Shown here one piece after another: positions 1-8,984 of a DNA stretch of 64,000 bases. Every line of letters begins with the position of its first letter. The first letter of the stretch is position 1. The notes under the pieces were generated by a model, which worked only from the letters and a program-made list of their open reading frames with translations, had not been told where the DNA came from and ran no database searches. The position numbers were made by a program, and so were the translations under genes. Source of the stretch: an uncultured Shewanella sp. (GTDB lineage: Bacteria; Pseudomonadota; Gammaproteobacteria; Enterobacterales; Shewanellaceae); assembly GCF_947497935.1 (NCBI RefSeq), contig NZ_CANMIO010000011.1, positions 62,001-126,000 of the forward strand. The letters run 5' to 3'.

Positions 1-38
1 CGACCTTCGCCCAAGGTTTTGAGAACTTGAATGCTCAA
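1..38 (-). CDS. Possible 5' end of YfbV-like (UPF0208) membrane protein, partial
   Basis: A minus-strand reading frame opens with a TTG codon at 36-38 and runs off the left edge of the window. Only 12 residues are visible, beginning MSIQVLKTLGEG. In E. coli the divergent neighbour of ackA is yfbV, whose N-terminus has a loosely similar pattern before its KTWP motif. The call therefore rests on position and a very short similarity. An AGGTG sequence lies 8 bases upstream of the TTG. The fragment is too short for real confidence. Confidence 0.3.
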   Translation of the reverse strand, partial: MSIQVLKTLGEG

Positions 39-232
39 AGATGGCACCTATAAATAATAATACAGCCTAACTTTAGCATAAACACTCTGCCTGCCCCAAG
101 GGCTAGCGCGAGTAAGAAACAAATGTTGCTCCTTTAAAGAGCATACTTTACGACTTCGGCTATAGTTGCCATATGAAGTTTTGTTATTCGGTGAGTCAAA
201 CGACTTCACCATTTATTGCGAAAGGTTTAAAC

Positions 233-1429
233 ATGTCAAACAAACTAGTATTGGTGCTTAACTGTGGTAGTTCATCTCTAAAGTTTGCAGTTATTGATGC
301 ACTTACTGGCGATGACCAAATTTCAGGTCTAGCTGAGTGTTTTGGTCTAGAAGATTCTAGAATCAAGTGGAAAGTTAACGGCCAAAAGAGTGAAGCTAGC
401 CTAGGTGCTTTCACTGCTCACAGAGAAGCGGTTGAATACATTGTTAACGACATTCTAGGTGCTTACCCAGAAATCGCAGCTGAGATCCAAGCAATTGGTC
501 ACCGTGTTGTACACGGCGGTGAGAAATTCACTCGCTCAGTAATTATTGACGAATCAGTTATCCAAGGTATTGAAGATTGTGCAACTCTAGCACCACTTCA
601 CAACCCTGCTCACCTTATCGGTATTCGTGCTGCACAAGCATCATTCCCAGCACTACCACAAGTAGCTGTGTTTGATACTGCTTTCCACCAGACTATGCCT
701 GAAAAAGCATACATCTACGCGCTTCCATACAAGCTATACCGTGAAAACGCTATCCGTCGCTACGGCATGCACGGTACTAGTCACCTATTCATCAGCCGCG
801 AAGCTGCTGCTGCACTAGGTAAAGACGAAGCTGACACAAACATCATTTGTGCTCACCTAGGTAACGGCGCATCTGTTACTGCTATTAAAGGCGGTAAGAG
901 TGTTGATACTTCTATGGGTCTAACGCCACTAGAAGGTTTGGTAATGGGTACACGTTGTGGTGACGTTGATCCTTCAGTTATCTTCCACCTAGTTAACCGT
1001 TTAGGTTACACACTAGACGAAGTTGAGTCTGTACTTAACAAGCAAAGTGGTCTGCTAGGTATTTCTGAACTAACTAACGATTGCCGTGGCATCGAAGAAG
1101 GTTTCGAGCAAGGTCATAAAGGTGCAACGCTAGCACTAGAAATCTTCTGCTACCGTCTAGCTAAGTACATCGCTTCTTACACAGTGCCATTAGAGCGTCT
1201 AGACGCAGTAGTGTTCACTGGTGGTATCGGTGAAAACTCTGACCTAATCCGTGAGAAAGTTCTTAACTCTCTAGCGATCTTCAACTTCAACGTTGATAAA
1301 GAGCGTAACGCTGCAGCTCGCTTTGGTAACGGTGGCCAAATCACTACTGATGAAGGTACTGTTGCTATGGTTATCCCTACTAATGAAGAGTGGGTTATTG
1401 CGCAAGACGCAATCGAGCTAATCAAGTAA
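233..1429 (+). CDS. ackA: Acetate kinase
   Basis: This 398-residue enzyme interconverts acetyl phosphate plus ADP with acetate plus ATP in the cytoplasm, the last step of the Pta-AckA overflow and fermentation pathway. Visible family motifs are [10 protein letters not shown] at the N-terminus, GHRVVHGG near residue 86, the GMHGTSH phosphate-binding region near 180, HLGNGAS near 207 and GGIGENS near 330. The frame is open 20 codons further upstream, but the ATG at 233 is preferred because the family begins at [12 protein letters not shown] and AAAGG lies just upstream. The pta gene follows about 100 bases downstream on the same strand, so the two probably form an operon. Length and motifs are normal for the family. 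Confidence 0.97.
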   Translation: MSNKLVLVLNCGSSSLKFAVIDALTGDDQISGLAECFGLEDSRIKWKVNGQKSEASLGAFTAHREAVEYIVNDILGAYPEIAAEIQAIGHRVVHGGEKFTRSVIIDESVIQGIEDCATLAPLHNPAHLIGIRAAQASFPALPQVAVFDTAFHQTMPEKAYIYALPYKLYRENAIRRYGMHGTSHLFISREAAAALGKDEADTNIICAHLGNGASVTAIKGGKSVDTSMGLTPLEGLVMGTRCGDVDPSVIFHLVNRLGYTLDEVESVLNKQSGLLGISELTNDCRGIEEGFEQGHKGATLALEIFCYRLAKYIASYTVPLERLDAVVFTGGIGENSDLIREKVLNSLAIFNFNVDKERNAAARFGNGGQITTDEGTVAMVIPTNEEWVIAQDAIELIK

Positions 1430-1531
1430 TTAAGCAAGAAAATGCAGCTAATACATAGTATTAGCTGCAGTTAGCGCAGTAAAGATTTTAGTCATACTTT
1501 GTATGACATCACCGAGTTTCAAGAGGTCAAT

Positions 1532-3679
1532 ATGTCTCGTAACATCATGCTCATTCCAGTGGGTACCGGCGTTGGTTTAACTTCCATCAGCCTAGGTATG
1601 GTTCGCGCACTTGAACGCCACGGCGTTAAAGTACGCTTTTTCAAGCCAATCGCCCAACAACGTCCAAACGACCACGGTCCAGAGCGCTCTACGACAATTT
1701 TGAGCAAGTCTCCAACCGTTAATCCACTCGAGCCATTCGAGATGGATCATGCAGAAAAGCTAATTCGTGCAGACCAAACTGACGTGTTGATGGAGCAGAT
1801 CATTGCTCGTGCAACAGAATGCGCTGATGATACAGAAACCTTGATCGTTGAAGGTTTGGTACAGACTCGTAATCATCCTTTCTCTAGCGACGTTAACCAT
1901 GCTATCGCTAAAGCACTTGATGCTGATATCATTTTTGTTGCCACACCAGGTAACGAAAGCCCAACAGCATTAATGAACCGTCTAGAAATTTCACATAACT
2001 CTTGGGGTGGCAGCGAAAACAAACGTCTAATTGGTGCCATTATCAACAAGATTGGCGCGCCAGTTGATGACGAAGGTCGCGCACGTCCAGATCTATCTGA
2101 AGTGTTTGATCACGACGAAATGCCTCGTCCAGATTCGGCGAGCATGTTCCAGCTTCCAGGTAAGAGCCCACTACGTATTTTAGGTAGCGTGCCTTACAAC
2201 CTAGATCTTGTTGCCCCACGTGCATCAGATCTTGCTAAGCACTTAAGCGCTAAAATCATTAACGCTGGTGAGATGAATACTCGCCGTATGCGTAAAGTGA
2301 CTTTCTGTGCACGTAGCATCCCGAATATGGTTACTCATATTAAAACTGACTCACTACTTGTGACTTCAGGCGACCGCTCAGACGTTATCGTATCTGCATG
2401 TCTTGCATCTATGAACGGCGTAAAAGTTGGCGCACTACTACTCACTGGCGGTTATGAGCCAGAGCCACAGATCATGGAGCTTTGTGAACAAGCTTTTGAA
2501 ACAGGCTTACCAGTATTCTTAATCGATACTAACACTTGGCAAACAGCCCTAAACATCCAGCGTTTCGACCACGAAGTGCCTGTAGATGACGCGGTACGTA
2601 TTGAACAAGTTCAAGAATACGTTGCAAGCCACATCGACCAAAACTGGGTTGAGAGCATCACTAAGAACTCTCCACGTGAGCACCGTTTATCGCCACCAGC
2701 ATTCCGTTACAAGCTAACTGAACTTGCTCGTGCAGCGCGTAAGACTGTTGTACTACCAGAAGGCGATGAGCCTAGAACAATCGAAGCTGCAGCTATTTGT
2801 GCTGAACGTGGTATCGCTCGCTGTGTACTTCTAGGTAACCGTGAAGAGATCGAACGTATTGCTAGCCAGCAAGGCGTTGTATTAGGTGACGGCGTAGAAA
2901 TCGTTGATCCTGAAACATCACGTAGCCGTTATGTTGAAGCAATGGTTGAACTACGTCGTGGCAAAGGCCTAACTGAAGTTGTTGCTAAAGAGCAATTAGA
3001 AGACAACATGGTACTAGGTACTATGATGCTTGCTCAAGGCGAAGTAGACGGTATTGTATCGGGTGCGGTTAACACCACAGCGAACACAATTCGTCCACCA
3101 CTACAGTTGATCAAAACTGCGCCTGGCTCAAACCTAGTATCTTCAATCTTCTTCATGCTTATGCCTGATCAAGTATACATCTACGGTGACTGTGCGATTA
3201 ACCCAGATCCAAGCGCTGAGCAGTTAGCAGATATCGCGATTCAATCTGCAGAATCAGCAATTGCATTTGGTATTGAGCCACGCGTTGCAATGATCAGTTA
3301 CTCTACTGGTAGTTCAGGTACAGGTTCAGACGTTGATAAAGTACGTGAAGCGACTCGTATTGCTCAAGAAAGACGTCCAGATCTAATGATCGACGGTCCA
3401 CTACAGTACGATGCGGCAGTGATGCCTAACGTTGCTCGCTCTAAAGCGCCTAACAGCCCTGTTGCTGGTCAAGCAACTGTATTCGTATTCCCAGATCTAA
3501 ACACGGGTAATACAACATACAAAGCGGTACAACGTAGTGCTGACTTGATCTCTATTGGTCCAATGCTTCAAGGTATGCGTAAGCCAGTGAACGACCTATC
3601 ACGCGGCGCGCTAGTAGACGATATCGTTTACACCATCGCTCTAACAGCGATTCAAGCGGCTCAAAACGAACAAGCCTAA
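1532..3679 (+). CDS. pta: Phosphate acetyltransferase (long form)
   Basis: This 715-residue cytoplasmic enzyme converts acetyl-CoA plus phosphate to acetyl phosphate, the partner reaction to AckA. It has the long gammaproteobacterial architecture: an N-terminal P-loop-like region ([13 protein letters not shown]), a central DRTGG-type regulatory domain around residues 215-330, and a C-terminal PTA_PTB catalytic domain from about residue 390 with [12 protein letters not shown] near residue 590. The start at 1532 is chosen because AAGAGG lies upstream and homologues begin [13 protein letters not shown]; the frame is open 11 codons earlier. A strong terminator follows. Acetyl phosphate made here may also feed response-regulator phosphorylation, a known family role not visible in the sequence. 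Confidence 0.97.
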   Translation: MSRNIMLIPVGTGVGLTSISLGMVRALERHGVKVRFFKPIAQQRPNDHGPERSTTILSKSPTVNPLEPFEMDHAEKLIRADQTDVLMEQIIARATECADDTETLIVEGLVQTRNHPFSSDVNHAIAKALDADIIFVATPGNESPTALMNRLEISHNSWGGSENKRLIGAIINKIGAPVDDEGRARPDLSEVFDHDEMPRPDSASMFQLPGKSPLRILGSVPYNLDLVAPRASDLAKHLSAKIINAGEMNTRRMRKVTFCARSIPNMVTHIKTDSLLVTSGDRSDVIVSACLASMNGVKVGALLLTGGYEPEPQIMELCEQAFETGLPVFLIDTNTWQTALNIQRFDHEVPVDDAVRIEQVQEYVASHIDQNWVESITKNSPREHRLSPPAFRYKLTELARAARKTVVLPEGDEPRTIEAAAICAERGIARCVLLGNREEIERIASQQGVVLGDGVEIVDPETSRSRYVEAMVELRRGKGLTEVVAKEQLEDNMVLGTMMLAQGEVDGIVSGAVNTTANTIRPPLQLIKTAPGSNLVSSIFFMLMPDQVYIYGDCAINPDPSAEQLADIAIQSAESAIAFGIEPRVAMISYSTGSSGTGSDVDKVREATRIAQERRPDLMIDGPLQYDAAVMPNVARSKAPNSPVAGQATVFVFPDLNTGNTTYKAVQRSADLISIGPMLQGMRKPVNDLSRGALVDDIVYTIALTAIQAAQNEQA

Positions 3680-3702
3680 TTAGCTGCTTAGCTAACTCCA
3701 TT

Positions 3703-3729
3703 AAAAAGCCTGCTGATGCAGGCTTTTTT
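3703..3729 (+). terminator. Rho-independent terminator after pta
   Basis: A GCCTGC/GCAGGC stem with a TGAT loop is flanked by an A-run and followed by six Ts, 24 bases after the pta stop codon. Confidence 0.9.
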
Positions 3730-3794
3730 GTATCTATTTATCAGAGCATAAAGTCTCTTCACGTCACTTCAAGCTTCAACTAATTTTCGCTTAG

Positions 3795-4238
3795 CTACAT
3801 GTGCTCGTATTCACATTGCTTTACTGCAACATCTTGATTTCTTGCGTTTTCAACCATAAATTGCAATTTTATCGTCGATAATACTGGCTGCTTTGCTGTA
3901 TTTTCCGGTGTCGACTGCCAATGCCACTGTGTAAGCGATGCTGCAGCATATTGATCAAACACACCTTCTGGATAAGAGTTCTTCACCTGATAGCCGCTCA
4001 CTCTTCCTAGCTCATTAATACCGAAGAGAAGCTCAACACAACCCGATAGACGATCAATCGCAGCCTGAATCGGATATTGAGGCTCTACCCTTTTCGTTAT
4101 CGTCCAGTATTGCTTTAATGCATCTTTCTTATCTTCAGTAGTCAAATTGAGATAATTATCAACATTAACCGTTTTTTCTGTGGTCTGACAGCCAATCGTC
4201 GCAAGCACGAAAAGGGCGAATAGTAATTCCTTGTACAT
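3795..4238 (-). CDS. Small exported protein with TonB C-terminal-like domain
   Basis: This 147-residue protein starts with a hydrophobic signal segment (YKELLFALFVLATIGC) that may be a weak lipobox, so it could be a lipoprotein. Residues about 50-120 (EPQYPIQA..RLSGCVELLF.I..LGRVSGYQV..SYPEGVFD..A..SLTQWHW) match the TonB C-terminal fold pattern, but there is no proline-rich spacer and no clear transmembrane anchor as in true TonB. Instead of the usual Gly-Trp/Tyr before the first strand it has Gly-Cys, and a second Cys sits at the C-terminus, so a disulfide is possible. A similar protein is encoded at 34461-34928. The function is unknown; periplasmic location is inferred. Confidence 0.75.
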   Translation of the reverse strand: MYKELLFALFVLATIGCQTTEKTVNVDNYLNLTTEDKKDALKQYWTITKRVEPQYPIQAAIDRLSGCVELLFGINELGRVSGYQVKNSYPEGVFDQYAAASLTQWHWQSTPENTAKQPVLSTIKLQFMVENARNQDVAVKQCEYEHM

Positions 4239-4585
4239 TGTTGCTCCATTAAAATAGTCGTTCGGTTATAAGTATTAACGGGCTTCTTGTGAAATAAGAT
4301 AGCCCTAGATAGGATAGTCCTAGATATAATGTTCGTAAATATGATGCTCTTAGACAGGATAGTGTAAATTTCCCCTTCATCGATATACGCTGTGACAATC
4401 GCATCTTCCAAGCCAGTTTCAACTTACACTGGATTTCAAAAAACTTAAATCTGTCAGAGAGTAACGTGCGCAGCCAAAGCTGCTGTACTTTGCCTGATTT
4501 CATTAATCACAATTGCGTATTCGTTGCGTGTCGCATTAGGGTGATCAATTTAGCGAGTCAGCATCTATAAAATTCAGTCCTCTTC
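4239..4585. other. Intergenic region, no gene seen
   Basis: This stretch holds the promoter side of the TonB-like gene. It contains short imperfect repeats of a CCTAGATA-type unit around 4298-4330. Overlapping minus-strand frames here (up to 84 codons) have no ribosome-binding site, and their residue composition reflects the short repeats, so they are not called. Confidence 0.4.
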
Positions 4586-4741
4586 TCAATATGAATCAGG
4601 CTCTAGCACTTTTAATACGTCGAATAACTCAGCTTCTTTACCTGTCTTTGCCTTCAATTGCGCTAAATCTAAATACAGGTAATCATAATTAGCCCCTTTA
4701 CTTGTAGCCACAACATAAGCTGGACTTAAGAAGTTAAGGAA
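4586..4741 (-). pseudogene. C-terminal remnant of an unidentified protein gene
   Basis: On the minus strand a frame of about 50 codons ends with a TGA at 4586-4588. Its translation looks like genuine protein: it includes PAYVVATSKGANYDYLYLDL and ends FDVLKVLEPDSY. It is closed upstream by an in-frame TAG just before position 4741 and has no start codon. This suggests the 3' end of a gene whose 5' part has been lost. I do not recognise the family. Confidence 0.35.
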
Positions 4742-5128
4742 CTAAGGAACTAGGTTTATGCAATTAAACCTATCATTTTTAACACTCAGTGCCACGAAAC
4801 ATTGAGTAAACAGAAAACGATCGCAGGATCTTTACCGTGCATCATACTGAAGGGAACCAGGGGATAAATTTGAAAGAAAACACTATCACGCATGAATGTG
4901 ACAAAAAATGACCAGCCAATTTACTACTTATATTTTAGAGACTTACATAAGTTAAAAATAGTCGTCAACATACTTGTCCACAGATTCTGTGGATAACCTA
5001 AATAAGTTATTCATACAGATATGCCTTAGATCTTTCGCTAGGTCAAGCTTTTCGGCCGATCAAAATGAAAATCTTGCGTTAATGCACAGGAATCGTAATA
5101 CTGCACAAAATTCATTATCTTCGATATT
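4742..5128. other. Intergenic region with AT-rich segment and DnaA-box-like motifs
   Basis: No gene is supported here. The segment holds four GATC sites between about 4815 and 5060, an AT-rich run around 4870-4970, and the DnaA-box-like cluster listed separately. The downstream end is the promoter region of the lipoprotein gene at 5129. Confidence 0.4.
4974..5015. promoter_or_regulatory. Cluster of DnaA-box-like 9-mers
   Basis: TTGTCCACA at 4974-4982 (one mismatch to TTATCCACA) faces a perfect TTATCCACA on the opposite strand at 4988-4996. The two boxes form a TCCACAG/CTGTGGA hairpin with an ATT loop. TTATTCATA at 5007-5015 is a third weaker match. This could be a DnaA-binding site or simply a hairpin. 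Confidence 0.4.
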
Positions 5129-5593
5129 ATGATTAAATCTGTACTTTTTGCAGCAGCCCTCTTAAGCCTAGCCGCTTGTAGCCCCTCAGAGCCCCATAGC
5201 GATGATATTCACCGTTCAGATAAGGCTTCCCTTCGTACTCCAGAGTTAACCTCTCTAGGGTTTTTAAACGCAATTTACGTTGATAAGGATGTCGAAAAAG
5301 CCAAGCTGTATGTCAATGACTCACTCAAGGAGATCTTAGGCCACTATTATATTGCCTCATCGGTACAGCGATATGTATTGAACCTGTCGATGACTGATGT
5401 TGAGCTTGAAGTTGATGACGTTGATATCGATTTCTTTCGTAAGTTTACCGATGACGTAACCGTTATAGTCAAAATTAAGGGAAAACGCGGTGGGCAAGAT
5501 TGGATAGATGACCGTACCCTACGATTACACAAGCAGAATGGAAACTGGATAATAATTGAGATCATGCCTGAGAAGCGTCAGGTGAATGGTTAG
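5129..5593 (+). CDS. Putative small lipoprotein, possibly NTF2-like fold
   Basis: The 154-residue product has a lipoprotein signal with a good lipobox (SLAAC, Cys at residue 17) and is therefore probably attached to the inner or outer membrane. The remainder has a pattern of one helical stretch followed by alternating strands (VELEVDDVDIDFF, VTVIVKIKG, WIDDRTLRLHKQNGNWIIIEI). This resembles small NTF2-like or DUF4878-type lipoproteins, but I cannot assign a family firmly. There is no clear Shine-Dalgarno sequence before the ATG. It stands alone between gene-poor regions and shares a bidirectional terminator with the small gene at 5794-5892. Function unknown. Confidence 0.75.
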   Translation: MIKSVLFAAALLSLAACSPSEPHSDDIHRSDKASLRTPELTSLGFLNAIYVDKDVEKAKLYVNDSLKEILGHYYIASSVQRYVLNLSMTDVELEVDDVDIDFFRKFTDDVTVIVKIKGKRGGQDWIDDRTLRLHKQNGNWIIIEIMPEKRQVNG

Positions 5594-5722
5594 TCGCTCC
5601 TTATCTGTGAGCGCAGATTTTATCTTTAAGCCCACTAGCTTAACGTCACGAAAACTCCCTACTGACATGAGTAGCTAATGAGATACTAGCGACAGAAGTC
5701 TATGTGCATAAGTAGACAACAA

Positions 5723-5750
5723 AAAATAGCAACCGAGTGGTTGCTATTTT
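5723..5750. terminator. Bidirectional terminator
   Basis: A perfect 12-bp stem (AAAATAGCAACC / GGTTGCTATTTT) with a GAGT loop lies between the plus-strand lipoprotein gene and the minus-strand small gene. On the minus strand it ends in a run of six Ts, so it is best suited to terminate the small gene. Confidence 0.85.
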
Positions 5751-5793
5751 AGTATTAAAACCAGCATCTACTGCTGACTTTAAGCGATTTTCC

Positions 5794-5892
5794 TTAATCT
5801 AAAAACGCTTCTTCATCCATTTCAACTGGTAGAGACTCTAACATCTCATCTTGTAGTTGGTAATATGCGCCTTCATATTCCTGAATTTCCAT
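5794..5892 (-). CDS. Putative 32-residue acidic small protein
   Basis: This short gene encodes 32 residues beginning MEIQEYEGAYYQ and ending EEAFLD, with many acidic residues and tyrosines. Support comes from signals around it. A GGAG ribosome-binding site lies 8 bases before the ATG, a plausible promoter lies about 110 bases upstream, and a strong terminator with a T-run follows 43 bases after the stop. No signal peptide or membrane segment is present, so a cytoplasmic small protein is likely. I do not recognise a family. The reading frame is too short to exclude a regulatory RNA with a chance frame. Confidence 0.6.
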   Translation of the reverse strand: MEIQEYEGAYYQLQDEMLESLPVEMDEEAFLD

Positions 5893-6001
5893 AACGACTC
5901 CGGATCTTTGATTAAGGTGTAGGGTACAAAAGCATGTCATCAATCGTGTGACATTTCGCCTTTTTTAAAAACATGCCAATTATGCATTGTCTTTAACGGC
6001 G

Positions 6002-6031
6002 AGTATAACAGCTTTGCCACCTGACTTACAA
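6002..6031 (-). promoter_or_regulatory. Candidate sigma-70 promoter for the 32-residue gene
   Basis: On the minus strand, TTGTAA (6026-6031) and TATACT (6002-6007) are separated by 18 bases, with TGT just before the -10 element. Transcription would start about 100 bases upstream of the small gene. Confidence 0.45.
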
Positions 6032-6330
6032 AAAACTTTCAGAATGAGATACAAAAAACAGCTAAAACTCACAAAAAAGCAGTGAAAAACCACAAAAGCC
6101 GGAAACCCAGGTGTAAGACTTTCAGTTTTTAATTCAAAAAAGTGATTAACAGGGAGTTTTTAACGACGAAATAATATACCTACAAGATACGATGATGTTG
6201 CTTAAGACCTCTCGTTTTCCCCTAAACTCGCCTCTACTCTCCCTCTAAAATCAAAAGTCATCTCTAAAATGAACTCATCAATCAATGCATAAGAGTAGAG
6301 CGACATAGTTAAACCAAATAGTTAAGCCAT
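6032..6330. other. Intergenic region, no gene seen
   Basis: An AT-rich stretch lies between the small-gene promoter and the terminator of the methyltransferase gene. No reading frame with coding character or a ribosome-binding site was found. Confidence 0.4.
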
Positions 6331-6359
6331 AAAAAAGGCCAAACATCATGTTTGGCCTT
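6331..6359 (-). terminator. Terminator of the methyltransferase gene
   Basis: A perfect GGCCAAACAT/ATGTTTGGCC stem is followed on the minus strand by a run of six Ts, 22 bases after the stop codon of the 6381-7301 gene. Confidence 0.9.
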
Positions 6360-6380
6360 CAAAAAGCTGACTTTGACTAA

Positions 6381-7301
6381 CTAGCAATGCTTTCGATATC
6401 GAAGCACCTTAAGAGCTTTGTTAGGATCCACATCTGCAAATACAGTAGGGTTTTCTAATTGCTCACAAAACACTAGGCTTGGGCTGTATTCGTTAACCTG
6501 ATCCATTAAGAATTCGATACTCAGCTCTGGTGCATTTAAGCAAAGCAGCATATCGCCGTCATCTCTTAATAGCTCTGGTAGCCTCTTTAGTAAACGAGCA
6601 TAATCTTTAGTCGCAACGAAGCTGCCCTTTTGATTGCTTGGCGGATCGGCAATAATCAAATCGTAAGGGCCTAACTTTGTTAGCTTACCCCATGACTTAA
6701 AGATGTCATGACCCAGAAAGCGTGCTCCGACTTTGAAATCGTTGAGTATATGGTTTTGCTTTCCAATAGAAAGAGCACCTTTGCTCATGTCGATATTCAC
6801 AACTTCATCAGCTTTACCTTGCAAGGCTGCGACCGAAAAACCACAAGTGTAGGCAAATAAGTTCAGTACCTTCTTTTGAGCACTGTGTTCGCGTACCCAT
6901 TGACGACCGTTTGCCATATCTAGAAACAAGCCGTGGTTTTGACCGCGCAACAAATGCACCTGAAAACAAGCACCGTTTTCAGTTACGATATGCTTTTCTG
7001 GCACTTCACCTTTAAGTATTTCTGTGTGAGTTTCACCGCCACGACGATATTGAAACACAAGATTGAGTGGCTCATTGCCTTTAAGCTCAAGCCAACGCTG
7101 TTCAATAGCTGCACATAAGCTGTCTAGCTCATCACTTTCTAATACTTTAAAACTGGTTAACAGTAAAACAGGCGAAAACCAATCGAGACAAAGATGCTCA
7201 CAACCCTGAAAGCGCCCTCCTCGACCATGAAATAATCGCCCTACGTCTTCTGATAACTGAACTTGCTTTACTGCTTCAATAAATAACTGCATCAAACTCA
7301 C
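6381..7301 (-). CDS. Class I SAM-dependent methyltransferase, RlmI/RlmK-like
   Basis: The 306-residue protein has the Rossmann methyltransferase core of the family that includes the 23S rRNA methyltransferases RlmI and the RlmK part of RlmKL. Motif I is VLNLFAYTCGFSVAAL (about residues 145-160), the acidic SAM-ribose residue is in VVNIDMS, and motif IV is DLIIADPPSNQ near residue 215. RlmI has an N-terminal PUA domain, which this shorter protein lacks; residues 1-90 appear to be a different RNA-binding or accessory region. Predicted role: methylation of an rRNA base in the cytoplasm, substrate unknown. The first codon is GTG; an in-frame ATG lies three codons later. The AI-2E-family gene ends 12 bases upstream, suggesting co-transcription. 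Confidence 0.85.
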   Translation of the reverse strand: MSLMQLFIEAVKQVQLSEDVGRLFHGRGGRFQGCEHLCLDWFSPVLLLTSFKVLESDELDSLCAAIEQRWLELKGNEPLNLVFQYRRGGETHTEILKGEVPEKHIVTENGACFQVHLLRGQNHGLFLDMANGRQWVREHSAQKKVLNLFAYTCGFSVAALQGKADEVVNIDMSKGALSIGKQNHILNDFKVGARFLGHDIFKSWGKLTKLGPYDLIIADPPSNQKGSFVATKDYARLLKRLPELLRDDGDMLLCLNAPELSIEFLMDQVNEYSPSLVFCEQLENPTVFADVDPNKALKVLRYRKHC

Positions 7302-7313
7302 TTTTCACTATTT

Positions 7314-8462
7314 TTACGAATTACTGTCTTGCTGCTCGCTCTCTACTCGAGATTGCTCTGGTTGAGCGTTTTCTAGCTGTTTATTTTCCACAGGGGCATT
7401 GGCGATGACTTTCGCCACCTGTAGCTGTTCTTCAGATACATCGTCTCCAAGTAATACAGCTAGCCAACGACCACCAGAGCTAGATTCTAAGGCGATTTTA
7501 ACAATCATGGTCAATGGCACCGATAACAACATACCTACCGAGCCCAATAACCAGCCCCAAAAGATTAATGATAGAAATACCACTAAGGTCGACAAGCCAA
7601 GACCTTTACCCATATATCGAGGTTCAACTGCATTACCCATCACCATATTTGTACCTAAATACAATAAGGCGACTCCACCAGCGGCGCCAGGGCCTAATTG
7701 GATAAATGCCAACAGTACAGATGGAATAGCAGCAATAATAGAACCAATATTTGGAATATAGTTAAACAGGAATGCGATAACGCCCCATAGCAAGGCATAG
7801 TCAACACCGATAAAGTAAAGACCGACACCAATAATCAGGCCGGTGGCTAAGCTGACTAATGTCTTAATCACCATGTACTGATTAACAGAGTTCAAGAAAC
7901 GATCGACTTGCTTTAAGCGCATATCGGGATCGTCTAAGGCTAGGTGCATCTTGGTCGAAAAACCATTCGACTCAAATAGGATAAAGACTACGGTCAAAAT
8001 AATTAAGAACAAGTTTGCCATCACGCTCCCCACACCTGACAACATATTCGTCGTCATTGACAGGGCTACACCGGGGTCAAAATAGGCCAAGATCTGTTCT
8101 TTAGAGATCTGAATATTAAATGCGGCAAGCTTCTCAACTACCCAAGAAAACTGCTCAATTAACTGATCACGATACAGTGGCAGTTGTTTCGAAAATTCAT
8201 TAATCGAAGTTCCCACCACCGAGGCTAACCATAGTCCCATCAACACAATAAAGACCATCAGCAGCAGCACAGCTAGACCACGCGGGGCACGATGACGCGT
8301 CATCCAACTAATCATTGGATTACAGATCACAGCAATAAACACTGAAAGTACAAAAGGTACAACAATCGGGCTAGCGGCTTTAATACCCGCTAGAATAACA
8401 ACGATGAACGCTGAAATAGCGAAGCCTTTAAAGGCTACGCCTTGGTTCTCAAATCGTCTCAT
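7314..8462 (-). CDS. AI-2E family transporter (PerM/YdiK-like)
   Basis: A 382-residue inner-membrane protein with about seven or eight transmembrane segments. It has the family layout: two N-terminal helices (FAISAFIVVILAGIKAA, VPFVLSVFIAVICNP), a long amphipathic stretch, then a C-terminal membrane block containing FNYIPNIGS and PRYMGKGLGLS. Members include the autoinducer-2 exporter TqsA and the sodium/proton antiporter-like PerM proteins, so the substrate cannot be read from sequence. The C-terminus ends in a polar Glu/Gln-rich tail. The gene lies just upstream of the methyltransferase gene and divergent from folX, with only about 90 bases between. Confidence 0.88.
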   Translation of the reverse strand: MRRFENQGVAFKGFAISAFIVVILAGIKAASPIVVPFVLSVFIAVICNPMISWMTRHRAPRGLAVLLLMVFIVLMGLWLASVVGTSINEFSKQLPLYRDQLIEQFSWVVEKLAAFNIQISKEQILAYFDPGVALSMTTNMLSGVGSVMANLFLIILTVVFILFESNGFSTKMHLALDDPDMRLKQVDRFLNSVNQYMVIKTLVSLATGLIIGVGLYFIGVDYALLWGVIAFLFNYIPNIGSIIAAIPSVLLAFIQLGPGAAGGVALLYLGTNMVMGNAVEPRYMGKGLGLSTLVVFLSLIFWGWLLGSVGMLLSVPLTMIVKIALESSSGGRWLAVLLGDDVSEEQLQVAKVIANAPVENKQLENAQPEQSRVESEQQDSNS

Positions 8463-8551
8463 TACAATAAAATCCTTCTTGATTCACTATAATATTGATA
8501 GGGTTGTATAAACTGCTTCTAACATACACTGCAATAGGGACATCGTTTTAT

Positions 8552-8923
8552 ATGAAACCAGAAATCGCTGTGATCCGAATCAAAAACCTCAGGCTACGCA
8601 CCTACATTGGGATCAAAGAAGACGAAATACAAAATAAGCAAGATGTCACCATAAATACTGTTATTCATTACTGCGCAGATAAGGCGAGAAACAGTGACAA
8701 TATGGATGATGCTCTGAATTATCGCACGATTACGAAAAAGATCATTGCTTTAGTTGAAAACAACCGCTTTTCTTTGCTTGAAAACCTAACAAGCCAGGTA
8801 TTGGAGATCGCAAGTGAACACTCGTGGGTTGATTTTGCCAAGGTCGAAATTGACAAGCCACACGCGCTGCGGTTCGCAGATTCAGTATCACTAGAGCTAT
8901 GCTATCAAAAAGCACAGCTTTAA
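8552..8923 (+). CDS. folX: Dihydroneopterin triphosphate 2'-epimerase
   Basis: The 123-residue product belongs to the FolB/FolX tunnelling-fold family. It would epimerise 7,8-dihydroneopterin triphosphate at C2' in pterin metabolism. Visible features are [18 protein letters not shown] at the N-terminus, [10 protein letters not shown] in the middle and [19 protein letters not shown] at the C-terminus; the FolX-type substitution pattern fits better than FolB. The ATG at 8552 is chosen over an upstream frame extension because homologues start near here, although only a weak AGGGA lies upstream. The next gene is yfcH, the same neighbour as in E. coli, which strengthens the FolX assignment. Confidence 0.9.
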   Translation: MKPEIAVIRIKNLRLRTYIGIKEDEIQNKQDVTINTVIHYCADKARNSDNMDDALNYRTITKKIIALVENNRFSLLENLTSQVLEIASEHSWVDFAKVEIDKPHALRFADSVSLELCYQKAQL

Positions 8924-8984
8924 CGGTCACTATCTCGCGCGCTGACAGCAAGGCAATTAACTTAAATTGTATCTATTTGAGCCT

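Noticed and set aside
4249..4503. 84-codon minus-strand frame upstream of the first TonB-like gene
   Set aside because: Its Leu/Tyr/Ser repeats come from short nucleotide repeats; no ribosome-binding site and it overlaps another frame of equal quality.
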